Shown here: positions 7,752 to 17,563 of the stretch, piece by piece
How the letters are laid out: each line of letters opens with the position of its first letter
How positions within the stretch are numbered: position 1 is the first letter of the stretch
Assembly: GCA_963773105.1 (NCBI GenBank)
Contig: CAVZAA010000004.1
Coordinates: 248,001 to 312,000 of the forward strand
DNA from: Trebonia sp963773105
GTDB taxonomy: Bacteria; Actinomycetota; Actinomycetes; Streptosporangiales; Streptosporangiaceae
Length of the DNA stretch: 64,000 nucleotides
Direction of reading: 5' to 3'
The notes under the pieces: model-generated
Database searches by the model: none
Seen by the model: the letters and a program-made list of their open reading frames with translations, nothing else
What the model was told of the DNA's origin: nothing
Translations under genes and position numbers: made by a program

Positions 7752-9658
7752 TTATGACACCGAGGCGATCGCCAGCTCTTTCCTGAAGCGCTCGTACTGG
7801 GCGATCTCGCCGCCGGCGGGCGTGAGGACTAGGTCGCGGGTGGCTTCCGGAGACCCGGTCGCGCATGGTCCGCTCGGCCGCGTCCCGTTCCCGCTCGGCC
7901 GCCGCGACGGTCATGTTCTTGCAGCCGACCGCCGTCAGGAAGCCGAGCACCAGCAGCGCCGCCGACAGCGCGAGCAGCCACGGGATCAGCGAGGCCTCGC
8001 TGATCAGTCCCTGACGGTGACCGGTCAGGCGGGCGATCGCGATCACGATCGAGAGTCCCACGCAACCCAGCGCGAGCAAGGTCAGCAGCCACTGCCACAG
8101 CGCGACCAGCCGCCACCAGGCCGGCGGGCTCGGGCTGCCTGCCGCGGCCACGCCGCGCACCGCGGTGGCCAGCGTCCCCGGCACCATCCCGGCGTTGCAG
8201 CGGGCCGCCTCGCGCAGGCTGGCCGCCCACGGCACCGGGAGCGCGCCGCCCACGGTGTCGGCGAACGTGGTGATCGCGTTATCCACGTCGGACTGCTGGG
8301 CCTGGCCGACCGCCTCGGCGGCGCGGCTGGCCGCGCCCGTCCCGCCACTGCGCCGCGCCGCCACGCCGCGGCGGCGGAGCAGCCGCGCGGCGGGCCAGCC
8401 GGTCAGCCGCGCGGCCTGCGCACCGCGGGCGCTCGCCATGGCCTGCGCCACCGCGGCCACGCCGGCCGCCCGGGTGAACGCCTCCGCCAGTTGCTCGGCG
8501 GGCGCCGGGGGGACGCTGGCGCTCAGGTCCACGACGTCGGGCTTGGTTCCCTCCGGGGTGGCGTCCTCCCACGGCGGCCTGCCGGGGTCGGGCTGCGCGA
8601 GCTCGGCCGCCTGCTCCTCGTCGCTCAGTTCCCACGGCGGTAGCCCCTGCGCCCTGTCATCGACGTCGGTCGGCGCCGCCAGCGGGCCGTCGACCGGGCC
8701 GGCGGCCGACCCGGCCAGGGCCGGCTCCGCCAGCGCCGCGTCCGGCGCGACCTGCGGGCCGGCGTGCGGCACGAAACCGCCGATCACCCCGTCGATGTCG
8801 GCCGCGATCCGGTCGGTGACCGCGCGGTTCCACTGCACCGTCTCGGTGAGCAGCGCGCGCAACTCGCCCAGCCCGTCGCCGGTGCGCGCCGATACCGGCA
8901 GCACCGGCGTGTCGGTCAGGCCCTCCGCGTCGAGCAGGCGGCGCAGGTCCTGCTCGCAGTCCCTGATCTGCTCCGGCGGGAGCGTGTCGATCTGATTGAG
9001 CACCACGGTGAACACGGACGCGTGGCCGGCCAGCGGGATCAGGTACCGGTTGTGCACGGCCGCGTCGGCGTACTTCTGCGGGTCGAGTACCCAGATCACC
9101 ATGTCGGCCAGCTTGGCCAGCCGGTCGACCGCCGCCATCGACGCGGTGACCACCGAGTCATGGTCCGGCAGGTCGAGCAGGATCAGGCCGTCGAGGTCGG
9201 ACTCGCCGGAGTCCAGCACGCTGGCCCGGGCGTACCGATGGCGGCGCTGCACGTTCAGCCAGTCGAGCAGCGGGGCGGCCCCTTGCATGCCCCACACGCA
9301 CGCGTGCACGTGCCTGGTGGTGGGCCTGGTCACTCCGGGGGGCGAGAAGGTCGCCCCCGACAGCGCGTTGAACAGCGTCGACTTGCCGCTGCCGGTGCCG
9401 CCCCCCAGCGCGATGACCGTGTGGCTGCTCGACAGGCGCAGCCGCTCGCCGGCCCGCTTGAGCACCGCGTCGGCGTCATCGAGGAGCCCCTTGGCGAAGC
9501 CGGGCACGGCCTCTTCGTTCTGCCCCGGGGCCGACGTCAGGTCCTCGCCGTGGCCCTGACGGGCCCGGCCGATCCTGACCAGCTCGGCCAGCGCGTCGAG
9601 GCGCCGGGACAGGGTTCTGCTCGCCCAGCCGCTGGCCGACCGAGGGAAACGATGTCAT
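7752..9658 (-). CDS. Membrane-anchored dynamin-like GTPase (second of a pair), two apparent frameshifts
   Basis: P-loop GTPase: G1 GGGTGSGKST, G3 LDLPDHDS, G4 NQID, a Pro/Ala-rich linker, and two transmembrane helices near the C-terminus (WLLTLLALGCVGLSIV and LLALSAALLVLGFL). The natural start is the ATG at 9658, which overlaps the stop of the first GTPase (ATGA). Removing one base at CCGG 9604-9607 joins this start (MTSFPSVGQRLGEQNPV) to RRLDALAELVRIG. Removing one at CCGG 7847-7850 replaces a nonsense tail by EATRDLVLTPAGGEIAQYER and an early stop at 7752. Without the correction the frame runs to 7630 with random residues. The function of this actinobacterial GTPase pair is unknown; membrane remodelling is a family-level guess. 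Confidence 0.75.
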
Positions 9659-11642
9659 CGCGCGGCCTCCAGCGAGTACTCGGCCTGGTAAAGGCGGACG
9701 GCGGCGACCGCGTCGACCGGGCCGGCCTGCATCGATGATCTCGCCGAACCGCAGCAGCTCCTCATCGAGCAGCAGCCCGACGTGCTGCTCCAGGTCCGCC
9801 CTGGCCCTGGCCAGCAGCTCGGCCGACTCGGCGGACCCGATGAGCGAGGCCAGCAGCTCGCTGGGCACGGTCACGATGTCGTTCTCGGCTTCCATGGCCT
9901 GAGCCGGTTGCGGCTGGCCGCCGCGCCGGCTGGGCTGGCCAAGCAGCGCGACCAGCGTCACGACGCCGAGCGGACCATCCTCCCGGCTCGCCGAAGACTG
10001 CGGCCGACCGAATGGCGACCGCTGCATGAGGCGCATGAGCTGATCCTGCCACGTGCTCACCGCACGGGAGATCCGCAGCGGCAAATCGGGCGACGAGCGG
10101 TCAAAGGCCGCCTGCTTGACCGGTGACTGGCCCGCGGGCACGGTCCCGAAGGCGGACTCGAACTCGCGCTTGGCGCGCTCATCGCGGGCCCGGTTCGCCT
10201 CGGCCGCGGCGATCAGCGCGGCGCCGCCCGGGTTGTCCCGCCAGACGCGCGCGACCTGCTCGGCGGCGCGGTCCGCGACCGATACGATCAGCGACTGCAG
10301 GGCGCCGCGGAGGGCCGAGTCGAGCGCGGCGAACCTGGCGGCGCCCGCGTCGGCGCGGGTCCGCCTGCCCCCTCGCCGGGCCGAGGAGATGGTTCGCTTG
10401 CCGCGCAGCGCGCTGCCCAGGTCGCCGCTGGCGGCGTAGTCCTGCCAGCGGGCCAGCACCTCGCCCGCCAGCAGGCGGCCGCCGCGGGTTCCCTCGTCGA
10501 ACTCCGCCAGCGCGGTCGAGTAGGCGGTCTCAAGCTCCTTGCGCAGCCGGGTGCGGAGCACCACCTGGGCGTCCACGTGCGCGGCCAGCCTCGGCACCCG
10601 CACCTTGAACGTGTCCAGCATCCCCGACATGGTCTGGCTGAGCACGGCGACCCGCCGGTCGTCGCGCTTGGCCGTGTCTTCCAGCCAGTCCCTGACCGGC
10701 TGGAAGATGTCGTCGGGGAGATAGCCGTCCACCAGTGCCGGTCTCGGGGATCACGAACCGGTTCTCGGCCTGGATGCCGTTGGCGTCGAGCATCGCGTTG
10801 AAGTGGGCGACGAGCTCGGTGCGATGGCTCGGCGGCACCCGGGAAAGGACGACCCCGAGCGCGGCCCCCCGCTCCCGCGCGTGCTGCAGGAGTTCCCAGA
10901 CGGGAGCGTCCGCGTACCGGCTGGCGCTCGTCATGAACAGCCAGAGGTCGGAAGCGTCAAGGAACTGGTAGGCGAAGTCGTAGTGCGCGCGCACCACCGA
11001 ATCGATGTCCGGGGTGTCGAGCAGCGCGATCCCCTTGGTCATCCCCTCGCTGGCGGCGAGCACCAGCAGCCCGTCGCGGCCCGGCCTGGCCAGGCCCTCC
11101 TGGCGGACCCGGGGCAGCGTGGGCAGGAACATGTTCTCCGCGAACCAGTGGATGTCGTCGGGGTGGCAGGCGAGGACCGGCGAGTTGGTGGTGGGCCGCC
11201 TGACCCCGGTCTGGCTGACCTGGGTGCCCACGATGCTGTTGACCAGCGTGGACTTGCCGGCCCCGGTGGAGCCGACCAGGGCCACGAGCAGCGGCGCGGC
11301 GGACTGCCTGACCCGGGGCAGCAGGTAGTCGTCGATCTGGCTGATCAGCTTGGCTCGCTCGGCGGTGACCTCATCGGCACCGGGAATGTCGAAGACCAGC
11401 GGGATGGCGGCGATCCGCTTCCTCAGGTTCAGCAGGGTCGCCTCAAGCAGCCGGGCGTCAACCCGGACCCGCGGCCGGTCCCGGTTAGCGGACATGTCCG
11501 GTTCATTCCCGTCCACCGGCAAAACAGCACCACGCATTGGCACTATTTCACCACCGTGCGCATTGACCCCGATCTTCTCGTCCTGCTCGCCGTTTCCACC
11601 GGGCAGCGACGATTCTTCCGCCGCCGTGCCCTTACCTTCCAT
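9655..11642 (-). CDS. Dynamin-like GTPase (first of a pair), two apparent frameshifts
   Basis: Cytoplasmic P-loop GTPase with G1 VGSTGAGKST and G3 LLDTPDID and no clear membrane segment. The frame breaks at CCGG 10738-10741: removing one base turns RFVIPETGTGG into RFVIPETALVDGYLPDDIF, continuing a long helical region. It breaks again at CCGG 9722-9725, where removal gives VDAVAAVRLYQAEYSLEAAR and a TGA that overlaps the next gene's ATG. The start at 11642 is the longest; an internal ATG at MSANRDRPRV is also possible and no strong ribosome site decides. It lies 28 bp below cysG and is probably co-transcribed. Both breaks are single extra bases, so sequence error is likelier than decay. Confidence 0.73.
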
Positions 11643-11670
11643 GGTCCCGCCTGCTTTTATGCTCGTTTAA

Positions 11671-12997
11671 TTAATCCGCCGCCAGTGGGGGTACCGGCGA
11701 AGGTGCGGCACCGAGGCCATCGTGGTCTCCGCCGCCAAGCGCCCGCCCGAGCCCGGCGAGTTCTGCCGCGATAGTTACCACGTCGCCGATAACCACTACA
11801 GCCGGCGGCCTGACGCCTTCTTCCGCTAGTCGCCTCTCGACGTGTTCTAGCGTTGAGTAAATTGTGCGCTGCGTGGGCATGGTACCGTCCGCGATTACCG
11901 AAACCGGACAGTTCCGTGACCGTCCATACTTGATAAGCGTCTGGGCCACCGCCCCGATCCTATCGAGGGCCATCAGAAGCACGAGCGTCCCGTCGGCCCT
12001 GGCCAGCGCCGGCCAGTCCACCGTGGAGCGCTCGTCGCCCGGGGGCACGTGCACGGAGATCACGTGGAAGTCCTGTGCGGTGCCCCGATGCGTCACCGGC
12101 AGGCCGACCGAGGTCGGCACCCCGGTCGCGCTGCTGATGCCGGGGACGACCGTCACCGGCACCCCGGCCCGCAGGCAGGCCAGCATCTCCTCCCCGCCCC
12201 GGCCGAAGACAAACGGGTCGCCGCCCTTGAGCCGGACCACGAACTTCCCGGCCCGCGCGTGCGCGATCAGCGCCTCGTTGATCTCCTCCTGGGACATCTG
12301 CCGCCGGTAGGGGACCTTGCCCGCGTCGATGACGGTGACGTCGGGCGGCAGCTCGGCCAGCAGCTCGCGCGGCCCCAGCCGGTCGGCGATCACCACGTCC
12401 GCCTCGGCCAGCAGCCGCCGCCCGCGGACGGTGATCAGCCCGGGGTCGCCGGGGCCGCCGCCGACCAGCGCCACCCCGGCGGCGCGCCTGCGGTAGTGCC
12501 GGGCGGAGATCGTTCCCGACTGCAGTCCGGTCGTGATCGCGTCGCGGATCGCGGCGCTGCGGCGGGGGTCGCCCGTCAGCACCCCGACGCTGGCGTCGCC
12601 GACCCGTCCGGCCGCGGGCGTCCACACGCTCGACGCGGCCGCGTCATCGGCCCGCGCGCACCAGATGCGGTTCTGCTCCGCATCGTCCGCGACCGCCGCG
12701 TTCACCTCCGACGGGCCCGCGCAGGCGACGACCAGCCAGGCGCCCGCGCAGTCGCCGGCCTGCGTACTCGCGCGGCCGCCAGTCGATCCTGCGCTGGGCG
12801 GCGAGCTCCTCGAGGGCCGGGGTGACGGCGGGCGAGATCAGCATCACGTCGGCACCCGCCGCGAGCAGCCTCGGCACCCGGCGGGCCGCCACCGTCCCGC
12901 CGCCGACGACGACCACCCGCCGCCCGCCCAGCCGCAGGCCGAGCAGATACGCCTCCGCCGTCCCCGCTGGCTCCGGGCCGTCTGCCTGCGCCGTCAC
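11671..12997 (-). CDS. cysG: Siroheme synthase: precorrin-2 dehydrogenase/ferrochelatase plus uroporphyrinogen-III C-methyltransferase, one apparent frameshift
   Basis: The N-terminal part (LGGRRVVVVGGGTVAARR) is the NAD-binding SirC/Met8-type domain. The C-terminal part (VALVGGGPGDPGLITVRG, VVRLKGGDPFVFGRGGEE) is SUMT, which methylates uroporphyrinogen III with SAM twice. The enzyme makes siroheme for sulfite and nitrite reductases. The two parts lie in different frames; removing one base at CCGG 12755-12758 joins REYAGGDCAGAWLVVACAGPSEV in one frame. The GTG at 12997 (VTAQADGPEPAG) is the most likely start, since the frame upstream of it is arginine-rich and not conserved-looking. It is followed at 28 bp by the GTPase pair. 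Confidence 0.85.
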
Positions 12998-13353
12998 GGC
13001 TGTCGTCCTGTCACGCCGGCAGGCTACCGCGCACCGTGACCTCGCCCGTCTCCCGGCCGGCGTCTGGCGCGCGGTAGGTAACCGCCATGTCACCAAAATC
13101 TTTAGAACTACTTCAGCCAGACTGCAAATTGGCTAAAAGATGTGCCGTTTCGGGCGATAAGGTACGCGGCGCTGGGGAAGTCACATCATGCTGTAGCGCG
13201 AGGCCGATACACTTGGCGGGCGCTTGATCATGTCCCGTGCAGAGTCGCAGGCCGCACCAACAGCCGTAGACCGCACAAGACGATCAGCGAGATCTATCAG
13301 CCGGACCTGGCCACTCCCAGCCGGCGCGACTATTCATGCCGGAGGCAATCAGC
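12998..13353. other. Intergenic stretch between divergent cysG and GT2 genes
   Basis: About 356 bp without a convincing gene. It holds AT-richer sequence near 13080-13140 (AAAATCTTTAGAACTAC), probably promoter DNA for one or both divergent genes, but no clear -35/-10 pair was identified. Confidence 0.5.
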
Positions 13354-14187
13354 GTGTTCTATTCCAATCCGGCCGACGCGGCGACCGACGCCGACGCGCT
13401 GCAAACCGTCGCCGATGCCTACGGGGAGCGGGCAAGCAAGCTCCCGCCAATCGCGCTGGTGATCGCCGCGTACAACGAGGAGGGCGGCGTCGGCCCGGTG
13501 GTGGAGGCGCTGCCGCGCACCGTGTGCGGGCTCGCGGCCGAGGTGATCGTGGTCGCCGACGGCTGCGCCGACGCGACCGCCAAGGAGGCCGACGCGGCGG
13601 GCGCGATCGTCGCCGACGTCCCAGTCAACCGGGGCCAGGGCGCCGCGCTGCGCCTCGGCTACCGGATCGCCCGCGAGGGCGGCGCGCAGTACATCATCAC
13701 GACCGACGCCGACGGCCAGTACAACCCGGCCGAGATCCCGACGCTGCTGCAGCCGATCATCGACGGCAAGGCCGACTTCGTCACCGGGTCCCGCCGGCTG
13801 GGCAGCGAGGAGACCAAGGACCCGATCCGCAAGGCGGGCGTGCGGTTCTTCGCCGCCCTGGTGACGCTGCTCACCGGGCAGAAGATCGGCGACACGACCT
13901 TCGGCCTGCGCGCGATGCGGGCCGAGGTGACCGGGGCCGTCCAGCTCGAGCAGCCGCAGTACCAGGCGTCGGAGCTGCTGATCGGCGTCATCACCCACGG
14001 GTACAAGCTGCTCGAGGTCCCCGCCACCATCCACAAGCGGGCGGTCGGCGAGTCCAAGAAGGGCCAGAACCCGCTCTACAACCTGCACATCCCCGGGCTG
14101 AACAACATCTTCTACGGCAGCCGGTTCATGCGGGTCGTGCTCGGCACCTGGTGGCGCGAGAGCCGCCGCCGCAACCGCGGCAAGTAG
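13354..14187 (+). CDS. Family 2 glycosyltransferase (dolichol-phosphate mannosyltransferase-like)
   Basis: 277 residues, GT-A fold. IALVIAAYNEEGGVG is the nucleotide-binding start, TTDADGQYNP carries the DxD metal site, and GDTTFGLRAMRAE lies in the acceptor region. There is no C-terminal membrane helix, so it is a soluble or peripheral enzyme that likely transfers a sugar to a polyprenyl phosphate. The GTG at 13354 is preferred over an ATG at 13336 because GGAGG sits 8 nt before it. The neighbouring minus-strand GtrA protein commonly partners such enzymes, flipping the lipid-linked sugar. A strong hairpin terminator follows 24 bp after the stop. Confidence 0.87.
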   Translation: MFYSNPADAATDADALQTVADAYGERASKLPPIALVIAAYNEEGGVGPVVEALPRTVCGLAAEVIVVADGCADATAKEADAAGAIVADVPVNRGQGAALRLGYRIAREGGAQYIITTDADGQYNPAEIPTLLQPIIDGKADFVTGSRRLGSEETKDPIRKAGVRFFAALVTLLTGQKIGDTTFGLRAMRAEVTGAVQLEQPQYQASELLIGVITHGYKLLEVPATIHKRAVGESKKGQNPLYNLHIPGLNNIFYGSRFMRVVLGTWWRESRRRNRGK

Positions 14188-14211
14188 CCGCAGCCCACAG
14201 CGCACGCCAAC

Positions 14212-14253
14212 GCGAAAAGGCCTGGAACTTGAGTACGTTCCAGGCCTTTTCGC
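14212..14253 (+). terminator. Terminator after the GT2 gene
   Basis: Perfect 17-bp stem (14212-14228 with 14237-14253) with an 8-nt loop and an A/T-rich base (GCGAAAAGG/CCTTTTCGC). It works as an intrinsic terminator on either strand, between convergent GT2 and GtrA genes. Confidence 0.9.
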
Positions 14254-14266
14254 TTGGGTGAAACCA

Positions 14267-14298
14267 GGGTCCGTTCGGGATAAAGGGTTTTGAATTTC
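14267..14298 (+). repeat. Dispersed ~30-bp intergenic motif, copy 2
   Basis: GGGTCCGTTCGGGAT-AAAG-GGTTTTGAATTTC, one of the best matches to the consensus. It follows directly after the GT2 terminator. Confidence 0.65.
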
Positions 14299-14385
14299 CC
14301 GCCGCGGGCGGCGGGCTGCCTCTCCCGTCCCGAGTACGCAGAACGCCGCGCCGCCCGAAGGCGACGCGGCGTTGAGGCTTCGCAG

Positions 14386-15030
14386 TTACGACTTGGCGCT
14401 GGTGCGCTTGGCGGCCGGGTCGGCGGACGTCGTGGCGGCGGGCGAGACGGGCACCGACACCACGACGGGGGCGGCGTCGGACGCGGCCGCGGCCGTCACG
14501 TCGGACGGCGACGGGGCGGTGCGGGTGCCCGGCGGCACCGAGTCCGGGCCGGTGGCCGCGGCGCGGGCGGCGGTGGTGCGGTCGGCGAACAGCACGTAGT
14601 GGAAGATCACGAACCGGAGCGCGAACGTCACGACGTTGGCCGCCAGGTACACGAGGCCGACGACCGCGGCGCGCTTGATCCCGTGCTGCAGGCCCATCCA
14701 GGACGCCAGGTGGTAGCCGAACTTGGTCGCCAGCGTGAGGATCACCCACACCATCGCCGAGATCACCCAGAACGGGACGGTCTCGCGGAGCACGTCCGGC
14801 TTGCCCTTGCGCTCCCAGGCCCAGCGGCTCAGCACGTAGCTGACCGCCGCGCCGCCGAACGTGGCCACCAGCGCCGCAGGCGTCGAGGTCATGTGGAGCC
14901 CGCTGTCGCAGATAGCGAGCAGGATCTCGCTAGTCGCCAGCGCCGCGGCCGCGACCCCCACGAAACGGGTGAAACGAACGCCCACCTTGGTGCGGAGCTT
15001 CATCACGAGGCGGTTCTGAGCGAATGCCAT
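14386..15030 (-). CDS. GtrA-like membrane protein
   Basis: 214 residues with four hydrophobic segments typical of GtrA flippases (FTRFVGVAAAALATSEILL, LVATFGGAAVSYVLSRWAW, WVISAMVWVILTLATKFGY, AANVVTFALRFVIFHYVLF). The tail is long, Ala/Ser/Thr/Pro-rich and probably disordered. GtrA proteins are thought to move polyprenyl-phosphate-linked sugars across the membrane for cell-envelope glycosylation. It lies convergent to the GT2 gene, which would make the lipid-linked sugar; the partnership is inferred from position. No strong ribosome site is visible before the ATG. Confidence 0.85.
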   Translation of the reverse strand: MAFAQNRLVMKLRTKVGVRFTRFVGVAAAALATSEILLAICDSGLHMTSTPAALVATFGGAAVSYVLSRWAWERKGKPDVLRETVPFWVISAMVWVILTLATKFGYHLASWMGLQHGIKRAAVVGLVYLAANVVTFALRFVIFHYVLFADRTTAARAAATGPDSVPPGTRTAPSPSDVTAAAASDAAPVVVSVPVSPAATTSADPAAKRTSAKS

Positions 15031-15273
15031 ATGCTTCCTTGGGTCGGGAACCAGAGCGACTGGTGTTACTCAAGTCAACAGCACGGAAACCTCAGGGTCC
15101 TGATACTACCCCGGAAGCGCCGGATCAGGCGCATCTGCGAGGATGCTTCGGTCACGCGTACTTTATTTCACGTTACCTTGTAAGGCCGCTCGCCGTTGCC
15201 CAGACCTGTTGACTCGTGGGCGATCGCTTCGGAGCGTAACCTTGGCATCCGAGGTCGGACAGGAGGAGGCGGC

Positions 15274-16429
15274 ATGAAGATTCTGGTGCTTGGCGGTGAC
15301 GGCTACCTGGGCTGGCCGACGGCGCTTCATCTGTCGGCCAGCGGCCACGAGATCGCGGTGGCCGACAACTTCGCCCGGCGGCACTACGACGACGAGCTCG
15401 GCGTCGAGTCCCTGGTGCCGATCGAGCCGCTGCGAGCCAGGATCGCCTTGTGGGAGTCGCTGACCGGCGCGTCCATCGGGTGTTACGTGGGCGACCTGTG
15501 CGACCCGGTGTTCACCTATCGGATGCTGCGCGAGTTCCGGCCGGACGCCGTGGTGCACTTCGCCGAGCAGCGGGCCGCGCCGTACTCGATGATCGACCGG
15601 TCGCACGCCCTCTACACCCAGTCCAACAACGTGCTCGGCACGCTGACGCTGCTGTACGCGATCGCGGAGATCGACCCGCGCATCCACCTGGTCAAGCTGG
15701 GCACGATGGGCGCCTACGGCACGCCCAACATCGACATCGAAGAGGGCTGGCTCGACATCGAGCACAACGGGCGGACGGATCGGGTGCTGTTCCCGAAGCG
15801 GCCCGGGTCGTTCTACCACCTGTCCAAGGTGCACGACTCGCACAACATCGAGTTCGCCTGCCGGATCTGGGACCTGCGGGCGACCGACCTGAACCAGGGC
15901 GTCGTGTACGGGCAGGCGACGACTGAGACGCGTTTTGGATGACGGGCTTGCCACCCGGTTCGACTACGACTCCGTCTTCGGCACGGTGCTGAACCGGTTC
16001 GTGATCGAGGCGGTGATCGGGCACCCGCTGACCGTGTACGGGTCGGGCGGGCAGGTGCGCGGGCTGATCGACATCCGCGACACCGTCGCGTGCGTCCGGC
16101 TGGCGATCGAGAACCCGGCCGCCGCGGGCGAGTACCGGGTCTTCAACCAGATGACGGAGTCGATGTCGGTCAGCGAGATCGCGTCCGTGGTGGCCGCGGC
16201 CTACCCGGGGCCGGTCACGATCGAGAACCTGTCCAACCCCCGGGTGGAGGCGCCGGAGCACTACTGGCAGGTGAAGCACACGGCGCTCATCGACCTGGGG
16301 CTCGAGCCGCACCTGCTGTCGGACACGCTGATCGAGTCGCTGTTCTCGATCACCAAGCGGTACTCGCACCGGGTCCGGCCGGAGGCACTGCGGCCGACGA
16401 TCGACTGGCGCAAGCCCGCGCCTGAGTAG
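15274..16429 (+). CDS. UDP-sulfoquinovose synthase (SQD1/SqdB type), one apparent frameshift
   Basis: Extended SDR/NAD-epimerase enzyme that converts UDP-glucose plus sulfite to UDP-sulfoquinovose, the head-group donor for the sulfolipid SQDG. GGDGYLGWPTALHLS is the NAD site. ELGVESLVPI, FAEQRAAPYSMIDR, KLGTMGAYGTPNIDIEEG and SFYHLSK (catalytic Tyr-x3-Lys) are SQD1 hallmarks. The frame breaks at a T4 run near 15932-15935: removing one T joins GQATTETR to LDDGLATRFDYDSVFGTVLN. AGGAGGAGGC upstream of the ATG is a strong ribosome site. No SqdX-like GT4 transferase is in the window. The stop lies 4 bp from a convergent gene. Confidence 0.87.
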
Positions 16430-16433
16430 GTCG

Positions 16434-17381
16434 CTAGATCGCGGCCGATCCGGCGGCGGCGAGCGCGCCGCGAACTCGGTCCAGCACCACGGCGGGCGTC
16501 TGGAATAGCTCCTGCCAGGTGAAGTGGACCACGGTGTAGCCGGCCGCGCGGAGCTGGTGGTCCCGCTCGCGCTCGGCCAGCAGGTCCTTGCGGTCGTTGT
16601 ACTTGACCAGGCCGTCGGCCTCGGCGATCACCTTGGCGGCGCGCCAGAGGAAGTCGACCCGGGCCGCGAATTCCGCGCCGTGGATGGTGACCTGCAATTC
16701 CGGCGGGTCCAGGGGCGGGTCGGCCTCGGCGAAAACGACCCGGGCGGCCGACTCGAGCGGCGACTCGGCGCGCTCGTCGGCGAAGTCGATGACGCGCCTG
16801 GCCTGCCTGACGCCGGGCCAGCCGGCTGCGCATTGCTTCAGCACCTGCTGGAGTTCCGGCTTGGTCGTTTTCTCCTGCTGGAGGGCCGAGTCCGCCACCA
16901 CGACTGCTTCCAGGAACGGCAGCGTCCGCGCCAGATCCACCACCGTCCGCGCGACCGTCGTCAACGGCAGGTTGTAGAGCCTGGTCACGTGCTCCTTGGG
17001 AAGCTCGCTGGTGTGAAAGAGGACGTCCGCGGTCTGTGTCCGGTTCCACTTCTTGGCCAGCGTGAGGGTCACGGTGTCGTTCGGCGGTGCGGTCAGCAGG
17101 CTGAGACGGTGCAGCAGGGCGGCCGAGTGGTAGCTCGCGACCGCGTTTCCCCCGGCGGTGGCCTGGGCCGCCAGCACCTTCAGGGCGTGCCCCCGCACCG
17201 GGTCGGCGCCGGCCCAGTCCAGCGCGCGCTTGGTCGCGTACACGCCCTGCCGCAGCCGGACCAGGTCGCCCGAGCGGACCAGCGAGCGCAGCAGCGGCGG
17301 CGAGATCCCCTTGGCCCGCCACTGCCTGGCCGACTTGACCGTGTTTCTGCTGACAACATCGGGCACAGCGGTACGCGTCAC
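16434..17381 (-). CDS. AbiEi antitoxin-like / DUF559 domain protein
   Basis: 315 residues beginning with GTG. Residues ~20-75 (WRAKGISPPLLRSLVRSGDLVRLRQGVYATKRA, written as two parts: a winged-helix, then a basic strand) resemble the N-terminal domain of type IV antitoxin AbiEi. The C-terminal part (ESPLESAARVVFAEA, VDFLWRAAKVIAEADG, RERDHQLRAAGYTVVHFTW) is the DUF559/Vsr-like nuclease fold with the expected E, D and E-x-D residues. Such fusions are common and usually solitary in actinomycetes; no AbiEii toxin gene is adjacent. The role is unknown and may lie in defence or DNA repair. Confidence 0.75.
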   Translation of the reverse strand: MTRTAVPDVVSRNTVKSARQWRAKGISPPLLRSLVRSGDLVRLRQGVYATKRALDWAGADPVRGHALKVLAAQATAGGNAVASYHSAALLHRLSLLTAPPNDTVTLTLAKKWNRTQTADVLFHTSELPKEHVTRLYNLPLTTVARTVVDLARTLPFLEAVVVADSALQQEKTTKPELQQVLKQCAAGWPGVRQARRVIDFADERAESPLESAARVVFAEADPPLDPPELQVTIHGAEFAARVDFLWRAAKVIAEADGLVKYNDRKDLLAERERDHQLRAAGYTVVHFTWQELFQTPAVVLDRVRGALAAAGSAAI

Positions 17382-17430
17382 CGCTTAATACTCGCAAACG
17401 GATGGGGCCGCCCGCGAGCGGCGCGCTCAA

Positions 17431-17557
17431 CTTTCTATCAGTTCTGACCACTTTTTCATCTTGGTATCGGTTCTGACCACTTTTGCGTCCGATTTGTCGG
17501 AATTTCGTGGTCAGAACCGATAGGAAGATGGAGAGAATGGTTAAAACCGATATGAAG
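17431..17557. repeat. Nested inverted-repeat element, copy 1
   Basis: Four ~20-bp arms: CTTTCTATCAGTTCTGACCAC at 17431 with a related arm at 17461, then the reverse forms at 17507 and 17537. They surround a ~26-bp centre. A second copy lies at 30143-30267. Outer and inner arms can pair into one long hairpin. It sits between the AbiEi-like gene and the end of dnaE2. Confidence 0.75.
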
Positions 17558-17563
17558 TTAGGC

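Noticed and set aside
9655..11642. Programmed ribosomal frameshifting in the GTPase genes
   Set aside because: The breaks lack slippery heptamers or following structures, occur several times per gene, and are all in the same sense as breaks in cysG and ALDH.
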